Position numbers and translations under genes: made by a program. Below the pieces are notes generated by a model. That model was not told the origin of the DNA. It ran no database searches and saw only the letters and a list, made by a program, of their open reading frames with translations. From Fomes fomentarius (lineage: Eukaryota > Basidiomycota > Agaricomycetes > Polyporales > Polyporaceae): a stretch of DNA of 64,000 nt. The stretch spans positions 3,038,001-3,102,000 of the forward strand of contig JABYQN010000004.1 of assembly GCA_022606135.1 (NCBI GenBank), read 5' to 3'. This document shows positions 1 to 13,073 of this stretch, in pieces (position 1 is the stretch's first letter; each line of letters opens with the position of its first letter).

Positions 1-1263
1 GGTGCGTTTGAAGGGTGGGCTCGCCGCCGGCAGCACCCGCCGCAGAGTATGAAGAGACCGTAGAGTGACTCTGACTGCGTGGGCCGTACGGCGCCTCAAA
101 ATCCTTCGCCTGCGCGTATTGTCGTTGAGCATCCCACTGATTAGGAGACGGGAGGTTGAAGCGGTCGTATTGACCGTTCTGTGCATCCGCTGCTGCTGCA
201 TACAACCCAGGCAGAGCGGCACTGGTGTCAGTTGTGGGTACCGGCTGTGCCAGTGTGAGTGCGCCGCTAGGCATGACTCCGGCGCGACTGAGGAGTTCAG
301 CCTGAGCGCGGATACGTGCCATAGCATCGGGGTTCTCGATCGCTTCACGATGATGCGGTTGAAGCATACTCGCTGGGATTGAGTGATCGCCGGGGGCAAG
401 GGCGGAGGAAAGTGGAGGTAAAGAATTGTAATCGTGAGGGTAGACGGCAGCGTTGTGGGGTAGAGCATACTGATGACCGTACATCGAAGACATGTTCATC
501 GTACCTGGTGGAGGAGCGAGCATGAAGTCATCAGATAGTCGAGGAGCTCCGAGCGAGATAGAATGGCGACTGATGCCGACAGGGGGTATGGTCTGTGGAA
601 CTGGATGACCAGGACCAGAGGGCGCAGTTTGGCGATGGAACTTGACGTAGGTGCATCGGCATTTACGTTGTACGCATTTTGCTGCAACGACAGAGAGGTG
701 AGCCATGGGAACAAAAAGACTCATGAGGGACTTGGGGAGACGTACAGCATGGGTTCGCACCATCGCAAGGGAGACTGGAGGTTACACATTGGTCGCAGGC
801 TTGTTTGGAGGTTGTTGCTCGGGATGCTGCAGCGGTGCCTTTGCGGCGGGAGGGAGCGGTGGTGGTCGGGGGCTTTTCGGAAGCATGACACTTGTTGATA
901 TGTCTTGAGAGTAGGTCGCTGTTTAAAGGGGTGTTAGTCCGAGAGACTTAGTCAGCGAGAGAAAGGGACAGACCTTCTAGCGAACTGATCGCCGCAATGC
1001 TGGCATTTGTATGGACGGTCTCCTGTGTCTAGAAGCACAAGGGAGGTTAGCGAGGGACGGGGATCAGGGTGGAGTGGGGCATACCCCACAGAGAGGGGTG
1101 GGCGCTGGAAGGAGAAAGTGGACTCACGGGAGCGCATGTGTCGGGCAACATGCTGGGGCCGGGTGAAAGTAGACTGGCAAACGGGACACTGGGGGCGGGG
1201 TGAGCACGGCGTAGACGAGAGCGATGACGGGGGCGGGGAACACACCTTGTGGTCGCCTGCCAT
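1..1263 (-). CDS. C2H2 + Zn2Cys6 dual zinc-finger transcription factor (partial, 3' end beyond window)
   Basis: Likely nuclear DNA-binding regulator. Exons by splice signals and frame: 1263-1128, 1028-974, 918-746, 681-<1; phases agree at every junction. Exon 1 encodes the first C2H2 finger (CPVCQSTF...HVARH). Intron 1 splits the linker, which reads RSHTGDRPYKC after splicing. Exons 2-3 complete the second finger (CQHCGDQF...LLSRHINKCH). Exons 3-4 then give a fungal binuclear cluster: CDQC, six residues, C, five residues, C, SKC, then VQRKCRC. The rest is Ser/Pro/Gln-rich and probably disordered; a fungal-specific transcription factor domain could lie past the edge. An in-frame upstream ATG at 1308 would add 15 residues; 1263 is chosen because MAGDHK leads straight into the finger region. 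The combination of two C2H2 fingers and a Zn2Cys6 cluster is known in fungi; target genes are unknown. Confidence 0.85.
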
Positions 1264-1383
1264 GGTGCTGAAGGAGATGGGAGAGAGGAGTTGGTGGAAG
1301 AAAGTCAAGAGCGGGATATGTGCTTAGACTGATGATTCCCTGCTCAATCCCTCCTTGTCACACATTATGCACTCGTGCGACTC

Positions 1384-1391
1384 TGACGTCA
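1384..1391. promoter_or_regulatory. CRE-type palindrome TGACGTCA upstream of the zinc-finger regulator
   Basis: A perfect TGACGTCA, the ATF/CREB bZIP site, lies 121 bp upstream of the chosen start of the zinc-finger regulator. Regulation by a bZIP factor is an inference from the motif alone. Confidence 0.4.
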
Positions 1392-2487
1392 TCTTTCACA
1401 CCGCAAGCCGTTTACGATTCACCCTTTCTTGTCCTCCTGTCTTGCTCCGGTGCACGGGCCAGTCTGCCACCGTCCATGCCCATGAACACGTCTGCGCTCG
1501 TTACGCCCCAGGGGTCTCTGTGACCGAGGAGGCGTGAGCGAGCACAGCGAAAGGCGGGTGGGGCTCGCAGACGTAGTGGAGCACCCGACGTCATTGCCAT
1601 TAATGCCAGATTGCGTCGGAGATCAATGCGTCATTCCTGCCATTTCCGGCCAATTCTCGCTAGTTCGAGGCTTCGAGCAGCTTGAGCGCCCGGAGTCCGT
1701 CCCATGTTCATTCTTCATACCGTGTTCTTCGGACCTCCCCAACACGAGACAGACGACGGTGACGAACTATCATTCTCCCATCCCCGGACGCTGGCCAGCG
1801 CACTTATGAACCCCCGATGTGCCCAAGCGAACTACTGCGCACGATGCACGATGCGCAGCTGGGAGCCTATTTATGCGTGTACCCCGTCTTATGATGCTGT
1901 GAATCCCCCAAACGACTTCATGCACGAGAAGCTCTGACGTCTGCATAGCAACCGAGACCGTTTCCCGCTTTCCATCAGCCACGTAAGTACGATCTCTGGC
2001 AAATACCAATACTCAATTCATCCCCGATCGCTCCCCAAGATCGCCTGTGGGCCACAACACAGCACGGCTCTTCCGCGTTAGGCGTTCGCCACCCCGAGGT
2101 AATGCGTGCGCTGCTATGTCAGTATCCTCCCCGCAGCTTAGCGCACCTGTCTGACAAGGACTAACAACCGTCCTAGTTTGTCCCTCCATTTGTGCGCGTC
2201 CCCAGTCGTGCGCGCCCGCCTCCGCGCGGTACCCGCAGGGTAAAGTGCGGTCCGTGGAAGAGTCGCCCACCGCATAAAGTTCGCACCCTCGATATGCGCT
2301 GATAGCATCAAGATCGAACAGGCGCACGGACGCTGTCCTGTTTTGGTCCTAGGCCTTGGCCCAATTGCAAAGTGGGTGACTGGTCGGTCACGGCGCAAGT
2401 CAGTACTCTTCTGTGACGTGCAAGATGATACGTTATTGTTGTGGGGATGTTGATTGGCTAACAAGATGCGATGGTGATTCGCTGATG

Positions 2488-2500
2488 GCCAATGACGTCA
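2488..2500. promoter_or_regulatory. CCAAT box abutting a second CRE-type palindrome
   Basis: GGCCAATGACGTCA joins a CCAAT box (HAP complex site) to a perfect TGACGTCA at 2493-2500. A reverse CCAAT (GATTGGCT) lies about 40 bp before it. The site is 1.2 kb upstream of the zinc-finger gene and has no recognised gene on its other side, so its target is unclear. Confidence 0.3.
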
Positions 2501-5500
2501 GTAATAGCAGCAAATGCGGTCAGTTCGCGGAGGATCAGTGGCCCGCCGGCACTTCTGACCCGATCGGGTGGGAGGCGGGCAAATCATGCGCCTCTGTGAC
2601 CACTGACGTCGCCCAAGCTTCTGAATCCCAGCGTCCGAAAGCCGCGCGCTCCGTGCTCGTCTGACCGTCTCGTGCATCCATGCGCAGTCCTTCTCCTTCG
2701 GCTTCGCGCACGCTTCTCGTCGACGATATCCGTCTTCGTAGCTCGCGCGAGCTTCGGGTAGTACGCCGCGCGAGAGGTCATCTGCACCCTGCTACCAAGT
2801 AGCGTGGCACGCTAGAACTCGCGCGTCGACCTGGCGACCGCTCGCCTCCGCCCCGAGTTCCATTGCGCAATGCAATCTGCCAGACTGCCACCGCCAGGAT
2901 CGCAAAATCTACGGCCCTATACTTGTGCAATTTAATCGAGTCGGAGCATTCCCCTTTGGGCGTCAGGCCTTCAGGTTGGAACCCTCCCCTCGAGTCGTTT
3001 GTCGACAAGAACCCCTTTCGACGAGGGCAAGCGGCCCACAGGCGGTGAGCCCCACATCAGCGCATCACGCCCTCTTTGACCGTTCATCTACGCGCAGGGG
3101 GCCGCAGCGGGCATCGCGGACTTGCTGAACGTTTGAACCTCTCTAAGACAGTCACAGTGCGCAGATGCCATCTTTGTTGTTCAACTACTATACTCCTGGG
3201 CCTGACTTCTGACTCCTGACTCTGTAGCGACGTTCCTGTCCAGGGCATGGTCGGACTAAATGTTTTACTCGCGAGCCACTACTCGTCATCGAGGCCTATA
3301 CGAAAACGGCGTTTGGTCACCGCCCTGGAAAACGCGAAGTACCAATACGCACGCACGCGCAACCCTCCACTCTCTTTGAGTCTTCGGTCTGTCCTCCTGT
3401 GGCACTCACTGGCACGAACCACAACATATCAGTCACCGTTCGACTCCGAGCGGATACCGGGGTCTGGCCCAACGTAAATAAACATTTATTCATTTATTAA
3501 GCGTTCGCGTTTGCGCAGGATTGGAACCCGGGAGACTTCCCCGTGCGCGTTAAAAAAGTTGAACGTTCGGGCCACTTCCTCATCCGAACTTCGCGATGAC
3601 ACATACGTTTTGCAAAAAAAAATGCGAGTCGAAGTCCCGCACTGCTCCGAGCTCGGTCCCTTTAGACTCACAGTTCGAACTGCGTACGCGGTCGCATTTT
3701 GGTGGGCCCGTTGACCACCACTCCGTCTGCATCTGCCATGCTCATCGGCTTAGACTTTGAGTAAGCTTGCTGTATGCGGCACCCTGAATGCAAACTCGCT
3801 CATATCATCGCAGTGCTGAGCCGTCGTCGTCACCGTCAGGTGTGACTCCAGATGGCGGATGGTCTTCTGAACCTGAACCTAAATGTGCATCAGCATGTTC
3901 CGGATCGGTCATCTGCGCACGGCCATGCGTACTTAGTGCGAACCAAGAGGCTCAGATCTAGAGTCAGGCCAAGCTCATGCTTCGACACCAGCACGATACG
4001 CGCGCGCGGTTCTTCGCAGGCATGTCTCTTTCCTCGAGGGAAGTCGGACACCGCGACTTTACATAGTCCAGGTTCCGATGCTCATGAGTCGACTTCTAAT
4101 CGATTTCACCCCCGAGGCTTGCCAATCACTTCGCTCCCACTCACCAGTATTGCCCAACACTTCTTTCTGCCCGTCCTCGATTTCGCAACACGCTAGGCTA
4201 GCAGGTGCGCCGCACACCTCCTATATTCACAATCCTTCAGGCGGTATTCGAATACTCGAAACCTCGGGCTCGAGCCTCGAAGAAGACCGAGGCCTAGCTC
4301 TAGCTATACTAGGGCGGTCGACCGGTCTATCGGGTTCTTGGAAGCGTCTCGCTGGCGATTACGAAGACGGAACAAGCTCATGCACATGGTCATGTGGCAG
4401 GACTAGTACTCGTTGGGTGCGCTTCGACCCTTATGCGTCTATACACTCGTTCAAGTCAATCCCCTACTAAGTAATTTAATAACGATAGGACGATAGAATC
4501 TATTGCGATTCCAATAGGACTCCAGGACCTTCGATGCATAGACCGCACGGCTGGTGCTTCGCGCTTCGCAGCCACAATGGTGCCTCAACCTCAACGCGTC
4601 AGTTCAGTTCAACCTTGAATGCTACCTTCCACGCACGAAGCATACTATTTACTTCCAGTCGACTGCCGGACCGGGACGGACGGGATCCGCCCATTGAATG
4701 CGCCGCATGCTGCATGCACATGACGAACATGAACCTCGACGGACGACTCTCGCATGGCGGCGTACAGACTGCGGACCACGCTCACTCAGCGTTCTGCATC
4801 ATCCGCCCGGTTATGGCTCGCATACCTCGTGGTGTGTGTGTGTGTGCGCGTACACTTGCGCCATATAGCCTATATAATACATACCATACCGCGATTACCA
4901 CACAAAGCACACCCATCGCTGTGCACGCATACACACATACGTGACGATCACGCCCGCGAACCACCCGGGCCGCCAGCCAGTGCGTTCCGGATCCTTATTC
5001 GCGCCCGAGCTCCCCGTTCGCGCGCCGCTTTACTTTTACTTTGCCCCGCACGCGTCGATTGGTGGATGTAGATGACAATATACCCAAACGCGGTGGTGTC
5101 TGTATAAGTTGATATAAATGCTGTCAAGCCTGCTGCGCCACATGGCCAACCCGAGTAGGCTTCGCGAAGCCTTCCTGCGTCTTCTCGCTTTGCCTCTCCC
5201 ATTGCGCGATCCGATAAAGAATGTCACAGTAGACTGCGTTGAGACGACTGTCAAAGAAGAGGAACGCCCGCATTCGATACCCCGAAAACGTGCGGTCCCA
5301 AGTGTTTTTTCATCTTTGACTAACGTTTCGTAGCGTCTTGATCGTCTTCGTCACATGGGCGGACGCCCCCCGGCTCGGGAGCAGCACCGCTTTCTTATGA
5401 TCATAAACGCCTGCGATACGCATTATCGTCGCGTGAAGCTGTGAAGGTTTGAAGCTGGAAGCTGGAAGCTGGAAGGTGCCAGTGGATTCGACGCCTCAAC

Positions 5501-8324
5501 GGGACATAACCGCTATACATAACACCAGCCACATCGCGTCACAGCTTTTTACCTCTCGCATATGACCACACGCGCTCCACAACTACGTAAGTCACACTCT
5601 TCTTTCATCTCGGTCTACAGCGGTCCTCTCCCAGCAGATCGGATGACGGGCGAATCGGCTTGCAGCGTCCCTTCCATTGCCCCAAGCTGTCAGATGCCAG
5701 CTCAGTCTGGGGAGCGTAGTATTTGGCGCTTGCTAACGCCGTTTGCTTATAAGCACCATCCCTGCGGATGCCAGCCGCGCGCCCAACCTCGTCCGCTTGT
5801 CACTAGTACCTACTGCCCGCGGTAGTCATCGGATAGACGAGGACGTAGAGGTAGGTCGGACGAAGAGGACGCTATGACTCAGATGACCCAACGCTCTCTC
5901 TCTCACGCTGCTGGTCTGTTCGCTTAACCCGCCTTCTACATCTCTGTCGCTCAAGGTGCGACTTCTATGCCGGTACCGGCCACATATGGCGTCATGCTGC
6001 TACTGCGCTCACGGCACTAGCTGCGTGCTTAATCGAACCGCACTGATTTGTCCAACGGTCAGCGAGCCCTACGCTGACCCGGACACAGCCCGAAATCCGC
6101 CCGACTCGGTGCTGCTGTCCTGTCACAAGACGATGCGCATCGAACTATGAATGAGTAATGAGGGTACGAGTCCGTGCTCGCAGCTATCGTTGTACGATTC
6201 CTGACAACTTTCTTCGCGGGAGGGGCCGAAGCACGTTCTCAACCCTGCACGACGCGCGCATATAGTCAACTTTTCCCAATTGCCTTTCCCACCGGCAGTG
6301 GCTACAAAAGCGACGTCGTGCGCCATATACAAGTCGATAGCTAGTGCCGATACCGATCCTGTCAATGGAATATCGTATCCTGGCATTCCACTGCCCACGT
6401 ACCGTACGCCGATTTTGCAAGTTCCCCCCCGCCATCTCCATTCCGATCTCGCACCTTCAGGTTCTCGCACTAGTAGCGGCAGATATACAAGCACTCAGTA
6501 AACCTCCGCTATCCCTAAACAGGGCATCTCCAGACTTGAGAGACGGCGGACCTCCACAGCCGGACAGCCGGATATCAGAAGCTCGATGGCTCTGTGTTCG
6601 TCGTCTTCGCCATCTTAGGTTCGCGACGTTCAATGGTTCGATGATTCGATGATTGCTTCGCGTGGGCAGGGAACCGGCGCGCCCCGTGTGCCCGTGTGGG
6701 TGGGTGGAGAGGCGGGCTATATGCGGCCGCAATTGCGTCAGCTTCTCCTCCTGAAGCTCTCGGATTCTGTAAAAGTGATTGAATTGTGGCTGCTGACGTT
6801 GAGTATGGCGGCTTGGATTGGCCGAGGAATATGGACGTGCGCAATTATGCATATGGTCGACTTGGATGCAGGAGCAACTTGACGCACTAGCTATAGAGAT
6901 GTCTCTACTTGAGAGCTTGAATCGCAACAAAGCGCGGTAGTGTTCATGATAATCGATATCGACATTGTCTTCGAGCGCTCACTGCGACTGTGTCGCTGCA
7001 TAGGAGCGGTGGAGAAGTCTCCAACGCGACAGGAAAGATGGGCTGCGGCGAACCATCCATCTTGAAACGTTCAGTCAGCGTACTGCAGTATCCACCAGTA
7101 TACATATACATGCCCAAAGGACCGGAGAGACGGTAATCTACCATTTTCTTCGTCGGCTGTCCTAAACAATGTCGCTGTGATTTGCTATTGCTGCATCATC
7201 CTCTCCTACTGCTACGGGCGTGACCGCATGAGAACGCGATGTCATTTCAAGCAACGGATCGAGCAGGACTGACGTGATGACAAACGGGAAGTCGAAACAT
7301 CGATACTCGCTGATCGATGGAGGCGCGCGTGACGGCGCGGTGGTTCCATCTGCAGGTATGCGTCACTTCCCTCAGTGCCTGCATGGGAGTGAAGAAGTCT
7401 TAGAAGAACTCACGTAGAGGAACCGAGGTCCGCGACGTTTCATTGGCCTCCACCCAGTCTACCACGCTTAGAGAGGACCGTTTCGAGCATACCCGACCGC
7501 GCAGAATCTCCTTCGGTAGTACCGCTCGATGGCCGAGCGTATCTTCCCGTTTCTATAGCTCATGTAGTAGACATAAGTATTATCCAGAGTACGACCTGCA
7601 CGCCATAAAAAGTTAAGCGCAGGTAGAATTGATAGGAGACGTGTGACGAACCCTCGACCTATAGGATGGAAGGCAGCTGCTAGGCCTGGTCCTCCGCTAG
7701 TCGACGGAAGTATCGTTTCCTTGGGATACGTGAACTAAGGTGGAAGGATGTGGAACAAGTATGCCATCTTGTTATGAAGACGTTGCGTCGGTGGCCAGAT
7801 AGAGTAGGAAGACGGTTATGTGAATCGGTTTTGGGCTACGCCCCCTTCCCTCTAGATAGACCAGTCGGCATCTTACTCAACTTTACCACTCCAGAATCCC
7901 GCTTAAGTCCGTTGGGGTCGAGCCTCAATCTTGCGCACAAAATCTGAGGATGCCACCTCTGGTTCGTGCAGAATTGTTGGCGCTACTCAGAAGCACTCGT
8001 GCCGTCTCTGCCATAGAGTGGGCGGTTTCGTGCGGCATTCTGGCTCTAAACAACAAGCAAGTGGCACTCACCCACGACAGGGAGGATGCCTTCATATCGG
8101 AATCGACCGATCGACGAGCTGAATATGCAGTTAAACACGTCCACTGTCTCGTCTTCGTCTCGGCATGGGCGGCTACGGTTCGGGAAAGAGATGTCACATA
8201 CTCTAGAGAGGCGAGGATGCATATTGGCTACGCTGAAGCAGAACCAGCACATCCATGGCCTGGGAAACATAGTCCGATTAAGGCGGGTCTACACGTGCAA
8301 CGAGAGTGCAAGGATGAGAAAGAT

Positions 8325-9032
8325 CTATTGAATGTTGTACCCGACCAAACTTCTACGGCCGATGATTTCGCCAACCTATGCGTCAATATCATGTGTCAGA
8401 ACAGTGCGACGCACCACGCATAAGCGAGGCAGGAGGAGGGAGCGTACCTTGAAGATACCGTACGCCTCGACCGCGTATATGCCGACCCGTGTCAGGTCGC
8501 CTGACCGCAGGAGTTCTCGCCAGTATTGCAGATTGCGTGCGCGTGCCCAGAGCGAAGAGTAGACAGACTGGAACGCGGAGAACGACGGAGGCTGGAGGCG
8601 CTCCGCGATGTAGACCTGCTTGAGGACCTCCCGGAAGACCGCGAAGTTATACGTCAGGGGTTCACGATACGCTGTGAACCAAACCAAAATCAATGCCCAC
8701 GTCCATTTTGTAGCACACAAAAAAACCAAGCGAGCGGGTTCAGAAGAAAGTGGGAGCCAGCAGGAGGATAGTCTCCGGGCACACGAGAGCAACGTACCTC
8801 CGAGCAGAGAGGCAGCCTTCTCCCCAGCCGGCCCAAGGAATCTCTTGCCAGTTTCGAACGCCTGTCCCAAGCCCTTCTGCACTTGAGCGAGAGCGTCCTG
8901 GGCCTTTTTCTGCACCTCCTCTGCGCTGGGCGTCGATGACGCGAAGCGTTGTTGGTGCAAACGAGCGTGGGTCTGCGGGAGGCGGCGGGGGCGAACAGCC
9001 TGCGCCAGGCGGGCGGAGAGGGGGCGCACCAT
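8325..9032 (-). CDS. ATP20: Mitochondrial F1Fo-ATP synthase subunit g
   Basis: Small inner-membrane subunit of the Fo part of mitochondrial ATP synthase, involved in complex dimerisation. Exons 9032-8798, 8671-8448 and 8375-8325 give 169 residues, with introns of 126 and 72 bp and matching phases. The N-terminus is rich in Arg, Ala and Ser without acid residues (RLAQAVRPRRLPQ), as expected for a mitochondrial presequence. The central EPLTYNFAVFREVLKQVY followed by IAERLQPPS and the GIYAVEAYGIFK segment with its glycine-containing membrane helix are typical of the ATP-synt_G family. The last short exon ends in VGYNIQ. It is divergently transcribed from cytidine deaminase. Family assignment is firm. 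Confidence 0.93.
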
Positions 9033-10134
<1,102 letters not shown>

Positions 10135-10723
10135 GAATGGCTTACATATGGAGCCTGGAAAGAGAACACACCAATATCTGTACGTCGTATACTTTGCCTG
10201 GATATGCTGTCGGCCACTGACGTAATGGTGCAGAGGATGTACCAACCACCGTTTGTACGAGTAGTGGGTGCGCTTGAAGGCAAGCTCCAATTGCGCAACT
10301 TTTTGTAAATTTTCCCCACAGTCCCCAGCTATGAGTCTAATCCTGGCCCTGAGCGCTGAGCTGCTGAAGGTATGTATCTGAACCATATCGTGCTTGTGTT
10401 GGTGTCATGGGTGGCATGAGTATCTATTGTGTGTGTCTCCGCTGTTGACGACGTCACCCAACGGTGCGTCACAGACCTAGAGATTGGGGTAAATAGATAT
10501 CTAAGTACCGCATCGGGGAGAACGACAAGGTTTAGCTCACGTTCTGCGTGGGAACCAACACGGCTTTAGAGACTCATCGCAAACGCACTCCTGGATACTA
10601 CTCAGTGCAGATCTCTCTACAACATTTCGCAATCGCAAGATCAGGCGTACGAGTGAAGAGTATGTTGTTTAACAACTTCGTTCTTCATCAACTGACTACG
10701 CTAGCGATGTCTGGACAGATCAG
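10135..10723. other. Intergenic region
   Basis: No coding or RNA gene supported between cytidine deaminase and the decayed BTB gene. Confidence 0.5.
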
Positions 10724-11813
10724 ATGGCCGACGATCGTCCCCCTGATGCAGTATCTGCATCCACACCCACCGACACTTCTCGACCCGAGGTTGGAGGGAT
10801 TGTGAAGGACGACAAGTACTGGTTGGAGGACGGAAATATCGTGATCATCGCCAGCGACTCCGTCGCCTTCCGGGTCTACAAAGGTCTCCTCGCTCGTGCT
10901 TCTCCGTTTTTAAAGATATGTTCGCCACCACCCATCCAGACGAGGGTCAGACGGTAGACGGTGTACCGGTCGTACGTGTCTCAGAGCGATCGCAGGAATT
11001 CCGTCGCTTCCTCTTGACTCTGCTGGTTCCGAGTTACGAGTGAGAGTTCTCCCGAACTCCCCCAATGTCGGCCCACACTGATACATCGCTTGTTATATCT
11101 GCGTCCTGCAGAATAGACCTTTACCGCGCCAAAATATCGTATACGTTCCTTGCGGTGATGGTCCGCATCGCGCACAAGTATCAATCAAGTTCTTCTGTCC
11201 TGGGCCTCGTTGGGTAGACTCCGCGAATGCATGGGCCAACCGTTGGGGTACTTGGCTGCAGACCTGCAATGTCACTATCGAGCTCAAGCACTCCATCGAC
11301 GCCGTCGACCTCTTCCGGCTCGTTGAGATACCCGAAGCGTTCCCATTCGCCCTCTACCTCTGCTGCCTATGTGACCCACTCCAACTACGCAACGGGGTAT
11401 TGGGAGAAGACAAGTCGAACGCACGATTGACGGACGAGGACTACAGTCGCTGCGCGAAAGCCATGGTCCCGCTATCGTGGGAGTGCCACGCGATTGTACA
11501 GCGAGTGTTCAACGCGTCAGACAGGTGGGGAAACTACCTGTGGCGACAGAGCTGCACGGAAAACGGCATATGCAAGGATGTCATCAAGCAGATGCACAGT
11601 CAGCATGCGGCCGACAGCACCATCTACCCCCTTTCCGATCTCTTTGTGCGCTTGGACTGCCGCAACCCGGTGCCGAAGGCGTACAGCGCGCTGCAGTACC
11701 AGCTGTGCGCGAGCTGCCGTAAGCAGCTCCTGGCACGTTCGGTCGAGATGTGTGCGGAGATGTTGGCGAATCTCCCGAAGTTCTTCGACTTGGAGCAGGG
11801 AAAGGCGTCGTGA
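10724..11813 (+). pseudogene. Decayed BTB/POZ-domain gene (BTB paralog 1)
   Basis: Start ATG at 10724. The N-terminal BTB part is clear: YWLEDGNIVIIASDSVAFR, then YKGLLARASP. The expected continuation FKDMFATTHPDEG is in another frame after a T-run at about 10906-10911, meaning one base is missing. An intron (GA|GTGAGA...CTGCAG|AA) leads to FLAVMVRIAHKYQ, after which the frame breaks again near 11183; LGRLREC and then ELKHSIDAVDLFRLVE each lie in different frames. From about 11240 one frame runs to a TGA at 11811-11813 with a Cys-rich end (LCASCRKQLLARS). At least three frame breaks in family-conserved segments argue for a true pseudogene rather than a single read error. Intact relatives in the window: 16202-17271, 39910-40978, 41993-43014. 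Confidence 0.8.
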
Positions 11814-13073
11814 GAGCGGTGAGTTAGTCCGGCAGGTCGTGGACCCAATCAGTTGACAACTCCTTGACTGCTTCCGCAGTCTCTGCCCCTTCCCATGGAC
11901 ATGGCTAGTTTCGTCTCCGCGGTCTCTGGATTGTATACATTGACATTCATCACACATTGAGATGACAAACCTCGGATAGATACCACCGAACGTCCAGGGC
12001 GCTCAACTATCGGAGTTTGCCCTTGGCAGTCCCGTTTCAAGGTACGATTGTCAGCACGTTGAACGCCCGGTGAGGTGCTCAGTGTTCCACGTTCATTTCT
12101 TGCCAATGCAAATTCTTGACGACAACCAGTGAGCAGTATTCGTTCGAGATCGGCATCTTGTTGCAGTACTAGTATCGGCCATCCTCTGCGGAATCGCGAT
12201 TGGCGGGCTCTTCGATAGGGCGGCATGTATTTGACGCGCGCGACGTTTTGTCTTATCACTGCTGGGTCACTTCGCTTTTCCGCAAGGAATGACACATTGC
12301 CAAGCCACATTTGCGGACGTTTTGGTCACATTGTTGAGTCCTTGAAACGCCTGGACACCGCGTGTTGCTGCGCTGCTCATATCCAGCACCGCCTCGCACA
12401 TCTGGAGAAAGGCGCGAGTGCCCGAAACCTCCGGCTATTCTGGCTCAAAACCGCGCACCGAGTACCCGGACTCGCACTGCGTCTTTGATCCTACAGGCTC
12501 GGAAAGTGCAAGGTTGTGTTGGAACACGACTGCGATGCTTGGCATACCGTTATGGGCTGTGGGGCGTGGGGAGTGACTCTATCTTACTCAAGCGATAGTG
12601 CGGACGACAACTCTAGCATGCAGCACCATCCTCGCATGAGCAACCATGGTTATAGATTAGAAGAGAATGATCAGGTGGAGGTGGAAGGGTAGGAGGGGTA
12701 AATATCTGCGAATATGCATCGGGACACTGACCATCATTCTGCAGATCTGGAGACGAGGTAGATTGGACGTCGGAGTGGCGGTGTCGAGTTGGCGATCATG
12801 GTCAGTACACTCCCACAAACCCCGCCCCTCCGCGATTGAATAGAGAATGATTAGCGGTGGACTATCTGCGCAGTCTGCAAGGGCTTGAACCCTCTCTCGA
12901 AAGCGGGAGCAGCTCTCCTGGCCTCTGGGATGCCTCCGTGCATTCTTAAGGCCCTCGAGATAAGTATGGCATACGTATTCTCACTTTCTTCTCCCCCGTC
13001 ACCTTCTCCCATTCTTACCGCTTGTCCTTCTCCTTTCTTCCTCTGACGCTCTATTCTTTGTTCCTTTTGTACC
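11814..13073. other. Intergenic region
   Basis: 1.26 kb without a recognisable gene. The pyrimidine-rich stretch just before 13074 is probably the core promoter of the next gene. Confidence 0.5.

Larger units (their letters stand above)
1264..8324. other. 7 kb region with no supportable gene
   Basis: All open frames here are short and have no recognisable domain or coherent exon chain in either strand. Small repeats are present: a GT run near 4831-4846 and a 7-bp GAAGCTG unit repeated three times at 5451-5471. Near the left end the region acts as the promoter of the zinc-finger gene. A long non-coding transcript, a fast-evolving gene or a decayed element cannot be excluded. Confidence 0.5.

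Noticed and set aside
6457..6930. 157-residue minus-strand open frame with a short helix-like, charged segment
   Set aside because: No family recognised, no supporting splice sites, and codon use similar to non-coding frames nearby.
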